The position numbers were made by a program, and so were the translations under genes. Below are positions 33,436 to 45,056 of a stretch of 64,000 nt of DNA, piece after piece. Every line of letters starts with the position of its first letter. Within the stretch, counting starts at the first letter, position 1. This DNA is from Isoetes taiwanensis (taxonomy: Eukaryota; Streptophyta; Lycopodiopsida; Isoetales; Isoetaceae): the NCBI GenBank assembly GCA_021234155.1, contig JAJEKV010000259.1, positions 424,716 to 488,715 of the forward strand, read 5' to 3'. The notes beneath the pieces were generated by a model. That model was not told the origin of the DNA. It searched no databases and saw only the letters and a list, made by a program, of their open reading frames with translations.

Positions 33436-33599
33436 AAGAGGAAGTTGGGGCATGCACCATTCAATCCAAAAAACCTATTCAATCTAAAAAATATGATATA
33501 CTAACCTTAGAATAATTGCTTGCAGGTCGATCAGGGTACTAGCACCGCGGATCGCCCAAGAACCTCGAAGAAGTAGGGGAAAAAGAAGTTAGGGAAAAG

Positions 33600-33725
33600 C
33601 CGGCCGCCTGCGGGTACAAAAAATTACAGAGCGTCGCATGCGACGTTATTTCAAATCCGTATACATACGGTTTTACGTCGCATGCGACATCCCCGCGACG
33701 TATTTTGTTATAGCGACGTTATGGA
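33600..33725. repeat. Right subterminal repeats of CACTA-1
   Basis: Two near-perfect copies of the 16-bp palindrome lie at 33,631-33,646 and 33,675-33,690, followed by GCGACGTATTTTG and TATAGCGACGTTA at the end. They match the left-end array and define this as the other terminus. Confidence 0.8.
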
Positions 33726-33954
33726 CTTTATATTTTTTTTTGCATCTTTTTTTAATGTGATGCTCATTAAAGTTCGTCCCTAAGCTTATTTGAACAGTCC
33801 TGAGGCATGCATGCAGTCGATCACATTCCGGATTCTATTACTACCAGCGAAAATTTTAGTGGCCTAAATATATCTACCAGAACGTGAAGTTAGTTTTCTG
33901 AAATATCGTCATGAAAAGAACAATTATTTGTATGAGCGAAGTCGAATCGCCGTT

Positions 33955-35783
33955 CCTGGGGACGGTCGCCCCAGGACGCTTCGCGGTTTGACAGGTTCTC
34001 CCGGACCGATCTTGGATTTTTTTGGTCCTGCTCGGAGCTGGACCCTTGAACGGAGGATTCAACGGTCGGATAGGGGAACTGAACTTCGGGAGGGTGTTCA
34101 TTAGCATACAGTCCCCCCAGGGGGCGGTGCCAGGACAGGCTGCCTCGAGAACTTTTTTGGGGTCCGTCTCCTGGGGACAGGACTCTCCCCTCTAGTGAGG
34201 TGGCCGTTCAAAGTCCTCGCCTTGTTTGACTTGGGGAAGGGTGCCAGTCATGCTTGCCCAACAACGGGCTGCCCGGACCGTTCTAACCCCAACGCTTGGG
34301 TCTGGACCTTATCCGAAAATTTTGGAAATTTTCCTGTATGCTGAACCAAAAACCATAATTTAATTCCATGCCATGCATTAACTACGAATTTATGAACCAT
34401 AAATGCAATAAAATGCATAACTAAAAGAGTGTGCATCGAAAAAAGGCGAGTCTTTGACCAGGGGGCAACAAGGCGGTGCTGACACATTAAAAAAATTTCC
34501 ACGTCAAATAGCTTTAGGGAGCAGTCCGTTGACCAGTCCGTTGAACAGGAGGACAGGCCCAAACTCCGCTCCGTCAGTTCCCCTTGCTCCGTATTCTCGG
34601 CTGCAGCTTCTCGGCCAGGTCCCAAGTGCAACAGACCAAGTCTCGGCCCCCAAAACGCAAACCCTTCTAGAACCTGGCAATCCACATGGTTTACGTTTTG
34701 GAGGTCCTCTCCTTGTCAGATTCGGCCGGGACCTTGCGCCGTGTCTTGACGTGGAGTGGGGGTGTTGACGCCAGAGCACGGACCCTAAAATCCCCCCGGA
34801 AGCTGCTTGCCCCGAATTTTCTCTCCCCAAGGCCCTGGGGACGGACGGGCGACCTCCCCTCTCTGGAATCGCGGTTTGGCTCTGCCAATGGACTCAGAAC
34901 GTCGACATTGCCCTGGGGACCAAGTTTCGTGGCCAGAAGACCATCCGACCTCCAAGAAGCGCCAAAGTAGCTCACTTCCATCACACTCATAGTCAATTGG
35001 CCTAGGATGTAGATGCGGGATACTGTCGTGGAGGGCGTGAGTGTTTCTTTTCTTTTGCAAAACCGACCTTGTAACTTGCTCCCTAGGGTAATTTCGCCAT
35101 TTCGGACGATTTGGCAGGGTCGATTTGCCATTCCGGAGCCTCCCCGGTGCCCGAACGACAAAACACTGCGGTTTCTACAAGGCCGACCTCAGGACGCCCC
35201 GCGGTTTGACAAGTTCTCCCGGACCGATCTGGAATCTTTTGGGCCTTCCCGAAGAGGGGCCCCTGAACGGAGGATCCAACGGTCGGATAGGGGAACCGGG
35301 CTCCGGGAGGGTGGTCATTAGCGTGCAGCCCCCCGGGGGAGCGCTGCCAGGAAGGGCTGCCTCGGGAACTTTTTTGGATCCCGCCTCTTGGGATCCGGAC
35401 TCTCCCCTCTTGTGAGGGATCCCTGTAAGGTCCTGACCTCGTTTGACTTGGGGAAGGGTGCCAGCTCGGTTGCCCTGCAACGGGCTGCCCCGACCGTTCT
35501 AATGCTAACCCTTTGACCTAGACCTTCTCCGAAAATTTCGAAAATTGGGCCGTGTGCTGGAGATGAATTAGGAATCCAGCTGGCAAAAAATCAGAATTTA
35601 TTTTCGTACAATGCATTAATTACGAATTTATGAATGTCTTGCCACTGCAAAAGCACCCCCCGACTTCTAATTGCCACATCGGAGGAGGACAGACCCAAAC
35701 TCCGTTCCGTCAGTTCCTGTTGCTCTGCGTTCTCGGTCGCAGCTTCTAGGCCAGGTCCCAACTGCAACTAACAGAGCCCAGGG
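33955..35783 (+). repeat. Isolated 1.5-copy block of the GC-rich satellite
   Basis: Same unit as the array at 54.4-64 kb: the markers CTCACTTCCATCACACTC, CAATTGGCCTAGGATGT, AACTTGCTCCCTAGGGTAAT, GCTAACCCTTTGACCTAGAC and AATGCATTAA appear in the same order. One full unit spans about 34,280-35,503 (about 1,225 bp, longer than array units), with partial units on both sides. The left limit is near 33,955. The right limit is a sharp junction with LINE sequence near 35,783. Open frames on either strand are not conserved between copies. Confidence 0.85.
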
Positions 35784-38370
35784 AGGAAGACGTTGCGCAT
35801 CCATTCTGTCAACCTTATGGCCGCAGGGGCCAAAAGCCAGTCTCATACAGCAAAATCGGATAAGGCACCGTGTCCTTGACGCCTAGGCTGTATGTCAGGA
35901 AAGTCTATTGTACCCTCTCTAGCTTATCCCAAGTACCCTTGATAACCGCTGGCCCCCAGACCTCTACCCCATACAGCAATATACTGGTTCCACGAGTGCT
36001 CGGAACAGGTGTGCTTTGCGTGCCCAATCGCAGAGATCTATTCTGTAACAGCTATTCTGCATTGCATACAGGGCTTTCCATCCCGCGCTGACCGTTCTTT
36101 CTGCACAGTCATCCCATAGCATGTTAGCAGAGAAATCGATTCCCAGATACTTAAAGGTCCTTACAACTTCCATCCTTTGTCCTTTGTAATAGAAGTCTGG
36201 GATATCATGCTGCGCAGACAGGATTGGCAATAGCTTGGTTTTCTGCTGGTTGACTGTCATTCCTGCTATGTCACAGAATTGACTGAGAGCATCCAAATGT
36301 TCCTGCATACTCCTAGCTGTATGGGACAATAAGCCCAGATCGTCTGCATAGAGCAACTGTTTTACTGTATATGCCTCTGGCAACGGCGGGCCACCACCTC
36401 CATGTTCTTGCATCCAGGTCTCCAACTTATCAATATAGAGTCCAAAAAGCGTTGGAGATAACGGGCATCCCTATTTAACACCTATGGTGTTGTTCACCCG
36501 GTGGTCTGACGCAGGCAAAGTGGCATATATTCCGTCATAGAGACGGTAGATGGCATTCTGCAAATCCTGTGGGACATGTAGCTCCTGCAAGCGTTGCCAT
36601 AACAGGTCCCGAGGGACTGTATCATATGTCGTCTTAAAATCCACGAAACAGCAATACAAGTCATGTCGTGCATTGCGGCTAGCTTCCATAAGGATTCTGA
36701 GAGTAAAAATATGATCAATCGTGGAGTGGGTAGGGCAGAAACCTGCCTGGCCAACTGCACGTACTCCAGCTTCCTCCGCCCATTTTCTTCTCCAGCACAC
36801 CTGCTAGAAGTTTTGCGAGTAACGGGCTGACCATGATCATACGGTAGTTGGCGGAGTCATCCCTGCTTTCCATCTTATGAATAGGGGTGACCTTGCTAAC
36901 CATCCACTCCTGCGGGAGGCCCTCTCTGATGGCCTGATTGATTATCCCTGTCAAAGGCCCAAGCAAAGCTGGCCCACCCCATTTCAATAGCTCGGCCTGA
37001 AGTCCTTGCAAGTCCTTTGCTTTACCATTAGCAAGATGCCTAAGGCCCTGGTGGATGTCCTCCTCTGAAAGTTGTAATGTTTCTCCTAGCTAATCTGGTA
37101 CGCCAGCGATTGCTCCTGGGGGGTCATACAACTCCTCCAACCGCTGTCTCCACTGGTCTGAGGTAACATTGCCAGGTGGTTGATGCCTCTTATACAACAC
37201 TCTACGCCAAAAGGCTTTTGGCTCAGTCATCAGTAGATCAAACATGCGTTGCTGATTTTCTGCAATGTAGTGATGCTTTTTGGATTTCAAGAATGCCTTA
37301 TAGTCCCTAATGGCCTGTTGCCGGAGCTGTCCATTACGCTGGCTCCACCATCGCCCCCGTCGCTTCTACAAGTGAAGCCCCCTGATCGCGGCCATCTGAG
37401 CATACCATTGCAGATCACCATGTCAAAGATCTGACATAGCTGGACCAACTCTCTTCCGAATACTCCGGAGACTGTATCCTGGGAGCGTCTTGCATGCTGG
37501 GATGCCTCCGTTTCTAGCCAAAGTAGGTTCGAGTCAGCATTTCCCTGAAAGGTGACCGACTGCCACTGTGCCGTACGTGCATTGAAATCTCCCAATAAAA
37601 ACACATGACCCTCCTGGCGATACTGCTCTATGTCATCAAACAGTTCCCTATAGGGCATATGCACATCTATATCTGCCTGATGAACCCTGTAGAACTTAGA
37701 AGTTTCATGGGGTATATAACATCCTGCGATAAACAGTGGGCGATGGTGAGGCTGCAACACTCGTATCCACAGGTAGCGGTTGAGTCTATCAGCCTTGTGG
37801 AGCGAGACTGTGGATGCTATAGCATCTTTGAAGTAGCACGCGACCCCTCCATACCCTCGCTTGCCATGGCGCTCATTGGCCAGTGAGAAATGATGGTACC
37901 TTGGGATGTCCGGTAACAGATGACCACTATATTCCCATGTCTCTTGCAAGAAGATGATGTCCATGTCTGTAGCAATTTCAGCAATGCCCTCGCCGCGCTT
38001 CCAGGGAAATCCCCTATAGTTCCACGATACAATTCGAAGGCACTCTTCCTATGCTGTCTGTGGTGACTGCCCTATCCCAGTCCCCATGGAGGATGCAGGA
38101 GTTGGGCCATTGGCAGGTGTCGGGGCTCTCATGTCCGGCTCTGCTGCTGTGGGTGGTGCCCAGGTACTTGGTCTTGGCTGCTGCGTGTGATCCGCCATTC
38201 TGGAGGTGGAGGATCCAGAAGTGCTTGGTCCCCTGGTCGCCGCCTCTGCCACTGTTGGCCGCGAAGGCACAAATACCTTCATCTTGCCATTCACCAGGCC
38301 TGCCGATCCCCCTGCCTGCCTGACCTGTCTAATCTTTGCGAACTCCTCCTGCCTGACTGCGCTCTATGAG
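35783..38370 (-). mobile_element. Non-LTR retrotransposon (LINE) with endonuclease and reverse transcriptase, degenerate
   Basis: From 38,370 downward on the minus strand there is a Pro/Ser/Thr-rich ORF1-like start (about 38,049-38,340). An AP-endonuclease follows: LRIVSWNYRGFP, MDIIFLQETWEYSG, YGGVACYFKD and HVFLLGDFNARTAQW (37,290-38,040). The reverse transcriptase has VDFKTTYDTVPRDLLW, GCPLSPTLFGLYIDKLE and LLYADDLGLLSH (YADD active site) at 35,964-37,011. The C-terminal part reads LLYGVEVWGPAV, followed by LERVQ (about 35,890-35,970). In-frame TAG codons lie just before GCPLSP (GVK-stop-GCPLSP), after SPQTA before the endonuclease, and after LERVQ. Frameshifts occur near 37,350 and 37,050-37,100. 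The element is truncated at its 3' end at the satellite junction, which is unusual for LINEs. Confidence 0.85.
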
Positions 38371-40493
38371 GAAACTGAACATTTAGTGAGGAATTTTGAG
38401 CTAAGAGATCTGAAGAGCAAACCATTATTTTAGCCTGCTAATGTATTTGTTTTTCAATCTTTAGGGTTTATGTATAAGATGTTTGTAAAGACGTGCTATA
38501 GAACACCAAAGTTCAATTCAAGAAGTTGGTAAGAGAATTTGGTAGATTGGGTATTACAAGGCATAAGAGGACGAAGGAAGCGTATTTTTGTGACGAGAAG
38601 GAGAAAACCTGCAATTACCCGAAATTGCAAGTAATCTCTGATGACAACATGAGGTACATCTCAAAAAGAAAAATCACAAAATATTCGATCCTGGGCATAT
38701 ATCTATAGAATATTCCCCCATTCACCACATAAACGAGAATTTGCCCTTAAAAAAACAAGGTAGTGTAGCAATGAGGGTTGTCCGACAAGTTCTTTGGTTT
38801 GTTTGATATACACTAAAGTTCATATGGAGATTAAGGCAAGATACGTGTCAGAGCAAAGATCAATCTCTCTCCGTATGCAAGTGCAATGGAAAAGAGACCT
38901 CAATACTAGGTGTTCAAAATATTTTCCACCAATCTTGGGCTTCCAATTGTACTATCCACTAGTATATCCTCAATCCACCCACTAATCCAAGGGTTGTGCC
39001 CTTCGGACAACCCAATAAGTCCTCGATAATGCATATTACCAAATTGATTAGGATCTTTGCTTGGTAACCAATGTTTTCGGAGCTCCAAAATTATGAATAA
39101 GATGCCATAATTGAGGAGTTCAATTTTTTGGCGATAAAGGTAGTATATAAAATAAAATAGAATAGTATTTATAACGTAGATTATTGGGGACATGGGTGAA
39201 AAGAACTTTGAGAAATAGCCATGATTTATGGCATGTGAAACAGAAATATGTAAAAAGTAACCATAGGTTTTCGTAACATCATTTGTGATTGCCCTTGGTT
39301 AAAGTCATTTGTAATTGCCCTTGCTTAGGTGACGTTCCCATTCCTGACTTCAAATTATTCCTAAAGTTATTGAAAAAGTTAACTTCGAGTTTTCAGAAAT
39401 GGTCGAGGATTTCTGAAAGCTGCGATTGAGACCTTTGAATTTCGAAGTCCGGTTATGCTCATGGGAACGTAGCCTTAAAGTGCTGCCAAAATTGTGTGGT
39501 TAAAACACCATCATTCAACCAGGAGGATAACAAATATAAAACACAAGGAATGGACTCGCATAGATCATGAGACGCATGCATCCCCTTGTCAAGCTGGCCA
39601 TGCTTCCATTTACCGGTGTGCCAAAACTCCGTCAACAGATCTGCAATCGCAACACCTCCAGATCGACCTAAAATCAAAGTCTTAAACACACAAATTCAAG
39701 GAATTCTATTCTCGCTATAGAACTTCACCTTAGCTGCAACATACCTGAATATTCTCGCCAACACCGCAAAGATATATTCCCAACAACAAATGAGCACATG
39801 CTCCAGAATATTTGAACCTCAGGATAGCCCCCTCGGCAACCCAACAAAGAAGCTTGACAAATTATTCTAGGATTTGTCCAAATTTACTCAACAGAAATCT
39901 CAACAATAAAGATTTCCAAGGTCAATTGACAGAATCACGGCACAATTTGCCATTTAGCTAATCCTTGAAACTAACAAATAAAAAGCCCCTTCTAAAAAGG
40001 GGTAAAACTTTAATACCATATTCACTGACTGAAAGGCCACTTTGAAATGCAAGGTCTTGAGAACAAGTCAGATTTATATGACGGATAACAGTGATCAAAA
40101 TCCTCGTGCACCAAAGAAGAGCAGGCATCATCAGATAAGCCGATGTGTTTATTCAGTGAACGGTTAGCTTGTTTGAAGTTGCACATCCTTGTGAATATTT
40201 TGTCAAGATAATTAATCCGGATACAAGATTCAAAATAGAAGTCACTGCGATTGCCTCTTAGACAAGAGCAAGACCAAAATGCAAATCTTGCCTGATAACA
40301 ATATGAGTTGTTTCAGAGCCCATTAACCATATAGACATCTTCAAAGCTGTACCCTTGGAAATCTCCTTGCTGATTTCCATCATGCACATAACATTGACAT
40401 GCCTTAACAGCAGTAGAATTAAACCTTTGTTTTGGGAGTATGAAAAAGATAAAAGTCTTCTTTGCATGTGCACCTTGAACATCAGTCTCTCAG
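38371..40493. other. Intergenic, no gene recognised
   Basis: Short open frames only. A 60-codon plus-strand frame at 38,526-38,708 is Lys/Arg-rich without a known motif. The segment just below 40,494 is the 3' flank of the PPR gene and may be its 3' UTR. Confidence 0.45.
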
Positions 40494-41957
40494 TCATGTC
40501 AGAGACCATTTGTGGAACAGCCTATGTGTCACAGCATCTGGAAAGCATCTTCTCTTCATCATCTCATCTAAAAGGATATGAACCTTATCTTTTTTCCCTA
40601 TCCTACAAAGACTGTCTATAAGAGCAGTGTAAGTTATGACATCTGGAAGGCATCCTCTTTTAATCATATCGTCTAAAAGAGCAGTTGCCTCATCTACCAT
40701 GTTTGCCTTGCAGAGACCATTAATGAGAGATGTATAAGTGATAACATCAGGCAAACATCCTTTTCTGATCATATCCTCTAAAAGAAGGCAAGCTTCTTCC
40801 ACCCTGTTTGCCTTAGAAAGGCCGTCTATAAGAGTGCTATATGTGATAAGATTGGGCTGACAATCTTTTTCAGCCATATCCTTCAAAAGACTATGCGCCT
40901 CACTTATCCTGCTCGCCCTACAAAGTCCGCCTATAAGACAATTGTATGTAACAATATTTGGCACGCAGCCCCGTTGGATCATCTCCTGCAATAGTGACTG
41001 AGCCTCATCCACCTTATCAGCCTTGCAGAAACCATCTATAAGGGTATTATATGTGACAGTATTAGGCAGGCAATCTCTTTTAATCATGACTTCCATAAGA
41101 CTGTGAGCTTCATGTACCTCCTTTGCCTTACAAAGACCATCAATAAGACAGCTATATGTGAAGACATCTGGAGGGCATTTTTTTTCAATCATTTCCTCCA
41201 AAAGACCACATGCCTGCTTAACCTGGTTTGTTTTGCAGAGACCCTTGATAAGACAAGTGTATGTCACAGCATCAGGGATGCATTCTCTTTTCCTCATATC
41301 ATCTAGAAGAGGACGAGCTTCATCAACTTTCTTAACCTGACAAAGACCATTAATAAGAGAATTGTATGTGACCACATCTGGGGGGCAACCCCTTGCAATC
41401 ATCTCACTAAAAAAAATGCGAGCAGCATCCAATTTCTTCGTTTTGCATAGGCCACTCATGATGGAGTTATACGTAATCACATTTGGGTGACATCCTAATC
41501 CACCCATTTCCTCAAAAATTCTATAAGCTTCATTATATCTACGCTGCCTTAGCAGCAGTTGAAGTAAGCAATTGCAAGAAAATGTGGTATGAGTGAAACC
41601 TGGTTGTGATTTTGCCCATTTGAAGAATAACATTGCAGCTCCGGAGTCGTCATCCTTTTTTAAGAACTGGAACACCTCTCCCACCATATCGGGAGTAAGA
41701 TTCGGTTCTTGATATTGCATAAGCGCCTTAAGTAATTCTCGTCCTTCCTTCTGTTGCAGTATGTCAACAATGCCCTGGGCAGGAAAAACCGTGTCTGATG
41801 TACATGCAAATCCATGCTGGAGCAAGAATCGTTGGAGTATCCTTTTGCTAGTGAGCACGCTGCCCATTGACATAGCCAGAATGGTTGATGAATAAAGTGT
41901 ATATCCGATTCTGGAGCCGTTATCATTTTTTCTTCGGACACGGGGGGGATTCCGCAT
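40494..41957 (-). CDS. P-class pentatricopeptide repeat protein
   Basis: An intronless 487-residue protein. Ten consecutive 35-residue PPR motifs run from about residue 125 to 474, with typical text such as VTYNTLIDGFCKADKVDEA. Members bind organelle RNA one base per repeat, in mitochondria or plastids. The N terminus is Arg/Ser-containing. A second Met near residue 31 (MGSVLTSKRILQRFLL) starts a stretch that looks like a mitochondrial presequence, so translation could begin there. The last repeat is cut after AVTH by 13 unrelated residues (474-487), suggesting a frameshift or natural truncation: most P-class proteins of this type have more repeats or a full last motif. The repeats are unusually uniform, which points to recent internal duplication. 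No E, DYW or SMR domain. Confidence 0.9.
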   Translation of the reverse strand: MRNPPRVRRKNDNGSRIGYTLYSSTILAMSMGSVLTSKRILQRFLLQHGFACTSDTVFPAQGIVDILQQKEGRELLKALMQYQEPNLTPDMVGEVFQFLKKDDDSGAAMLFFKWAKSQPGFTHTTFSCNCLLQLLLRQRRYNEAYRIFEEMGGLGCHPNVITYNSIMSGLCKTKKLDAARIFFSEMIARGCPPDVVTYNSLINGLCQVKKVDEARPLLDDMRKRECIPDAVTYTCLIKGLCKTNQVKQACGLLEEMIEKKCPPDVFTYSCLIDGLCKAKEVHEAHSLMEVMIKRDCLPNTVTYNTLIDGFCKADKVDEAQSLLQEMIQRGCVPNIVTYNCLIGGLCRASRISEAHSLLKDMAEKDCQPNLITYSTLIDGLSKANRVEEACLLLEDMIRKGCLPDVITYTSLINGLCKANMVDEATALLDDMIKRGCLPDVITYTALIDSLCRIGKKDKVHILLDEMMKRRCFPDAVTHRLFHKWSLT

Positions 41958-42139
41958 ATTTTTTCCGAAATATGCTTGAATTAAAAAAAAAAATGTTGCC
42001 TGAGTTTAGGGTTTAGGTCGTGCATGCATAAACTTCACATTCCTATCTGAAAATGGAATGGGGACAATATCATCACCATGGTAAGCATCAACCAAAACCG
42101 TGCCATGATATTGTGGATTTGTCCTTTAAAATATCTTTG

Positions 42140-42660
42140 CCACCACTAGGCAAGCTCGTCACAGTTGTGGTATGGTCTTGACTTTGTCTTGGACACCATG
42201 GGATCTTCAGTCCTGTCACACTCGAGGACGAGCACAGTTCTAGTGGGAGAGATTGTAACAGACCCAAGGGAGATTGCTCGAGTGGATCTTGGTGTCTCAT
42301 TTCCGAGACACCAGCATAAATGAGTAGAAGTGACTACTTATAAATGTCTAGAAGATTTTGCCCAATTGGTTGAAGGCATGTCAGTTAGAAATGTTACAGG
42401 AGCTAGAAAGTGCACATATATGACTTCCAATATACGAACCAGTTATCAGCTTCGCCTTGCATGGATGAGCCTAGTGCTTGATGCTGATTTTTGAGTTGGT
42501 GTAGTTTCTCAACAAGTAGTCCTTTGTATACTATGTCGACAATGATTTCCTTGCACTCGATAGACAGGCGCAGGTATTCCGTATTTTTCAAGTTACCATT
42601 TAAGCTTGCCCTTCTTCTATGGAATGGTTTCCAGAGGTGATATAATATTTCTTCCCCTTA
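42140..42660 (+). mobile_element. Fragment of a Ty3/gypsy-type LTR retrotransposon
   Basis: A short coding end in one frame gives SPVTLEDEHSSSGRDC, like the C terminus of gypsy polyproteins. A purine-rich stretch AGTGGGAGAGAT (42,242-42,253) follows, as in a polypurine tract, then TGTAACAGACCC starting at 42,254, which looks like an LTR beginning with TG. A TATA-like CTTATAAATG lies about 80 bp inside. No integrase or RT is present, and the LTR 3' end was not found. Confidence 0.45.
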
Positions 42661-44170
42661 GCTACGTTGGATCACTCATGTTATTTTTTTCGCCTGTTGC
42701 ATGATCAAACGGGACAAGACGGCTGGCATGAGTACGTCATGTAGTGAGTCTCTGGAAGACACTATTAGAGTATGCATATGATCGTGAAGTCTGGTCCTGT
42801 GGGTGATATGGGTGGGGGGGGGGCCCGGGGGGGGGAGGAGGGACGTGACGCAATCATATATGCCAACATGTTTGAACCAGGTTATAACCTTTGGATAAAA
42901 CCTCTTGCACTGCTCCAATTTCAATGTTGTTTTTTGTGCCAGTTGTTTCTCGTCAGCTGGGTTAAACATGGGCTTCTGGGGCAGAGAATATGGCGCTAAG
43001 ATGGGTGTTGGAGCAACATAGGGAGCAGCCTACAATGGATTTTCTGGGTTCTTGGGCTGCGTCATCCTTAATCCCTTGAACATGACTCTAACTATTGGTG
43101 TGGAACGTGGGATTAAATGTGTAAAGGCTGAAGCGGTGTTTCATTTTTTTTTTCTTTTTAAACACTTCGCTAATCCCTTTACTTTCATCCTCAACAGGGC
43201 TTTTGCCCAAATCAACCGACTTGTCCTTTGAAGATTCAAGAGACTTAACCTTTGAAGATTTAAACAAGTTGGCCTTGGAAGTTTCAGGTGACTTGCGCTT
43301 TAAAAATGGAGCTGGCTTTGACGAAGAAGGCGCGTGTATGCTAGCAGTAGCTTCTGCTTTCTTCTGGAGAAATTCCCTATTTATATCCTTGTACCTAGCA
43401 GCTAGCTACGTGTTGTCCATCAAGGGGGCTTCACCCTGTGGAAACTGTCAAAACTATGTGCATGAACAAGAGGGAGTGGTTTTTGACTCTTTTCCGTATG
43501 CATACTAGAGGTCATAGGGAGTTTTAGATATTGTCCTAGTTATAAAAACCATACAAAAAGGGGTCAACTATTCTAATCATAAACCCATATACTAGGGGTT
43601 TCCCTATGCACAGACGTGTCATATCCTATATAAAGAAGGTGGATCCCCCAGGCTGTCCATCCGCATGGGCAGTTTGTTATCCTTTATGGCCTTTATAGCA
43701 CAATTTGATGGTTTCTTATCATTCGCAAGAAACTTTTTGCATGCACTGATTCCCACCAGTATATCCCTGTTGCATTTAAGGCCAGCACATTCTAAGGATT
43801 CATAAGAGGGCAATGGCCAACCGTAATCTCTAGCATCGTGATCCTTTCTCCCCGGTTATAGACTATCATCATAGCAGGATCGTAATATTTGATCTGCAAG
43901 ACATACTGAATGAAGTGTGCAGGGTCACCATGGAGCATGGAGCATATAATAACATTATAAACCTTCTCCAAACTGCCTTCACCTTATTCTTTTCACTTGA
44001 CATTATAAAGAAACACAACTCCTTTCATTTGCCCCCTTCTTTGTGCGGCATATCTTGCGATATTTCCATACGCCACCTTCTATTAGGCCCAAGAGTCACA
44101 ATTCTAAGCAGTATAAGGTCCTCAACTTTGAAGCAGCATCTGCTGAATTACTAGTATATATACCATAGAA
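42660..44170 (-). pseudogene. Unidentified decayed coding relic
   Basis: The minus strand shows several protein-like blocks in changing frames. HFIQYVLQIKYYDPAMMIVY lies at about 43,870-43,930, and CAGLKCNRDILVGISACKKF at about 43,730-43,790. A Lys/Ser-rich segment of the type KSSKVKSLESSKDKS lies at about 43,200-43,260. NPADEKQLAQKTTLKLEQCK lies at about 42,910-42,965. I do not recognise the protein. The order and strand suggest one old gene or retroelement gag-like region broken by stops. A G/C homopolymer block (GGGGGGCCCGGGGG) sits at about 42,812-42,838. Confidence 0.35.
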
Positions 44171-44586
44171 TAGCACATAATCATCTAACGTGAATCAAAC
44201 AACTTAAAAGAATTGCAATTGTGATCCGCCTAGAATGGCAATTTGATTTTCCAAACAAAATGTCAACTCACTGAGCTGCATTTTTCCAGAGAAATTAAAT
44301 CAGAGTACTAGAAAGTCTTCTTATGTCCAAGTTTAATCTGCCAGAACTTCAAACGCGGTATGGACCCTAATAGCAAGCTATAGTGTTGTTCAAGCTTCTC
44401 CATCAATTGTGGCAATAAGACGTACCTCTGGTATGTATAAGTGGCATCCTACTCATGTTTGAAGTTGTAGCAGATTGTATTTAAAAACATCCACTATTAG
44501 GAAGAGGAGATTTCCTCTAGAGCTTCTTTGTGTAATGGAATTCAGTTGATACCTTAGTTCCATTGACCCAGAGAGGCATCCAGAAA
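44171..44586. other. Spacer before CACTA-2
   Basis: AT-rich with no gene. Ends in AAA just before the transposon terminus; AAA (44,584-44,586) could be one half of a 3-bp target duplication. Confidence 0.4.
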
Positions 44587-44597
44587 CACTACAAGGG

Positions 44598-45030
44598 ATC
44601 GTCGACGTCCAACGACGTCGCGTCGTCGATGAACGCCGGATCGTCGTCGTTGATCAACGACATCGTCGTTCAACGACGACAACGTCGTTTCGACGTCGTT
44701 CAACGACGGTCATCAGGGCTGACGTGTCGGCCCTGCCTGCGTGGCATGGGTACTGCTGCCAAGCTGGCAGGCCTTCGTGTCAAACACGTCAGCTAAACGT
44801 CGTTCAACGACGTTTCACAGAGCTGACGTCGCGCCGCGTCATGCGTGGAAATGGGCGATTGCCTGCTGGCGTACTGCGTGTCAAAAGACGCGCCCCGCGT
44901 CGCCGTTGAACGGCGTTGTAATAACGCCGGCGTGTCACGCCCGCCGCGTGGCATGGTGCTGGTGCCAAGCTGGCCTGCCTGCGTGTCAAGACACGTCAGC
45001 TTAAACGTCGTTTAACGACGTCACACAGAG
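44598..45030. repeat. Left subterminal palindromes of CACTA-2
   Basis: Arms ACGTCGTT and AACGACGT face each other around one central base. Examples are at 44,693-44,709, 44,797-44,813 and 45,005-45,021. GC-rich spacers include duplicated text GCCAAGCTGGC / GCGTGTCAA with CACGTCAGCT (about 44,757-44,795 and 44,960-45,001). A second cluster of the same palindromes lies at about 45,608-45,790. Confidence 0.85.
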
Positions 45031-45056
45031 GATTTTTTTTTTTTTTGCCAAATAAA

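Larger units (their letters stand above)
26049..33755 (-). mobile_element. CACTA-1: En/Spm-like DNA transposon, about 7.7 kb
   Basis: The left end begins CACAACAGG at 26,049, compared with the CACTACAAG terminus of the superfamily. It is followed by AAAGGTCAT and a dense block of GACGTC-type repeats. The right end (about 33,700-33,755), read inward, gives AAAGTCCATAACGTCGCTATA. This aligns loosely with the left GACGTCTATAGCGACG region. Subterminal 16-bp palindromes ACGTCGCATGCGACGT occur near both ends. The internal genes are on the minus strand: a kinase-fold protein, then a TNPA-like protein. I found no Transposase_21 sequence, so it is probably non-autonomous. The exact right boundary and the 3-bp target duplication are not resolved. 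Confidence 0.7.

Noticed and set aside
32565-33460. Long minus-strand open frames (up to 294 codons) rich in Phe, Leu and Ser
   Set aside because: They arise because the plus strand is nearly pure purine, so stops are rare. The composition is a translation of GAA/GGA repeats with no domain.
41103-41340. Plus-strand frames inside the PPR gene
   Set aside because: Antisense of repeated PPR motifs; their periodic pattern follows the 105-bp repeat.
44596-45004. GC-rich open frames at the CACTA-2 left end
   Set aside because: They overlap on both strands within the palindromic subterminal repeats, so coding is unlikely.
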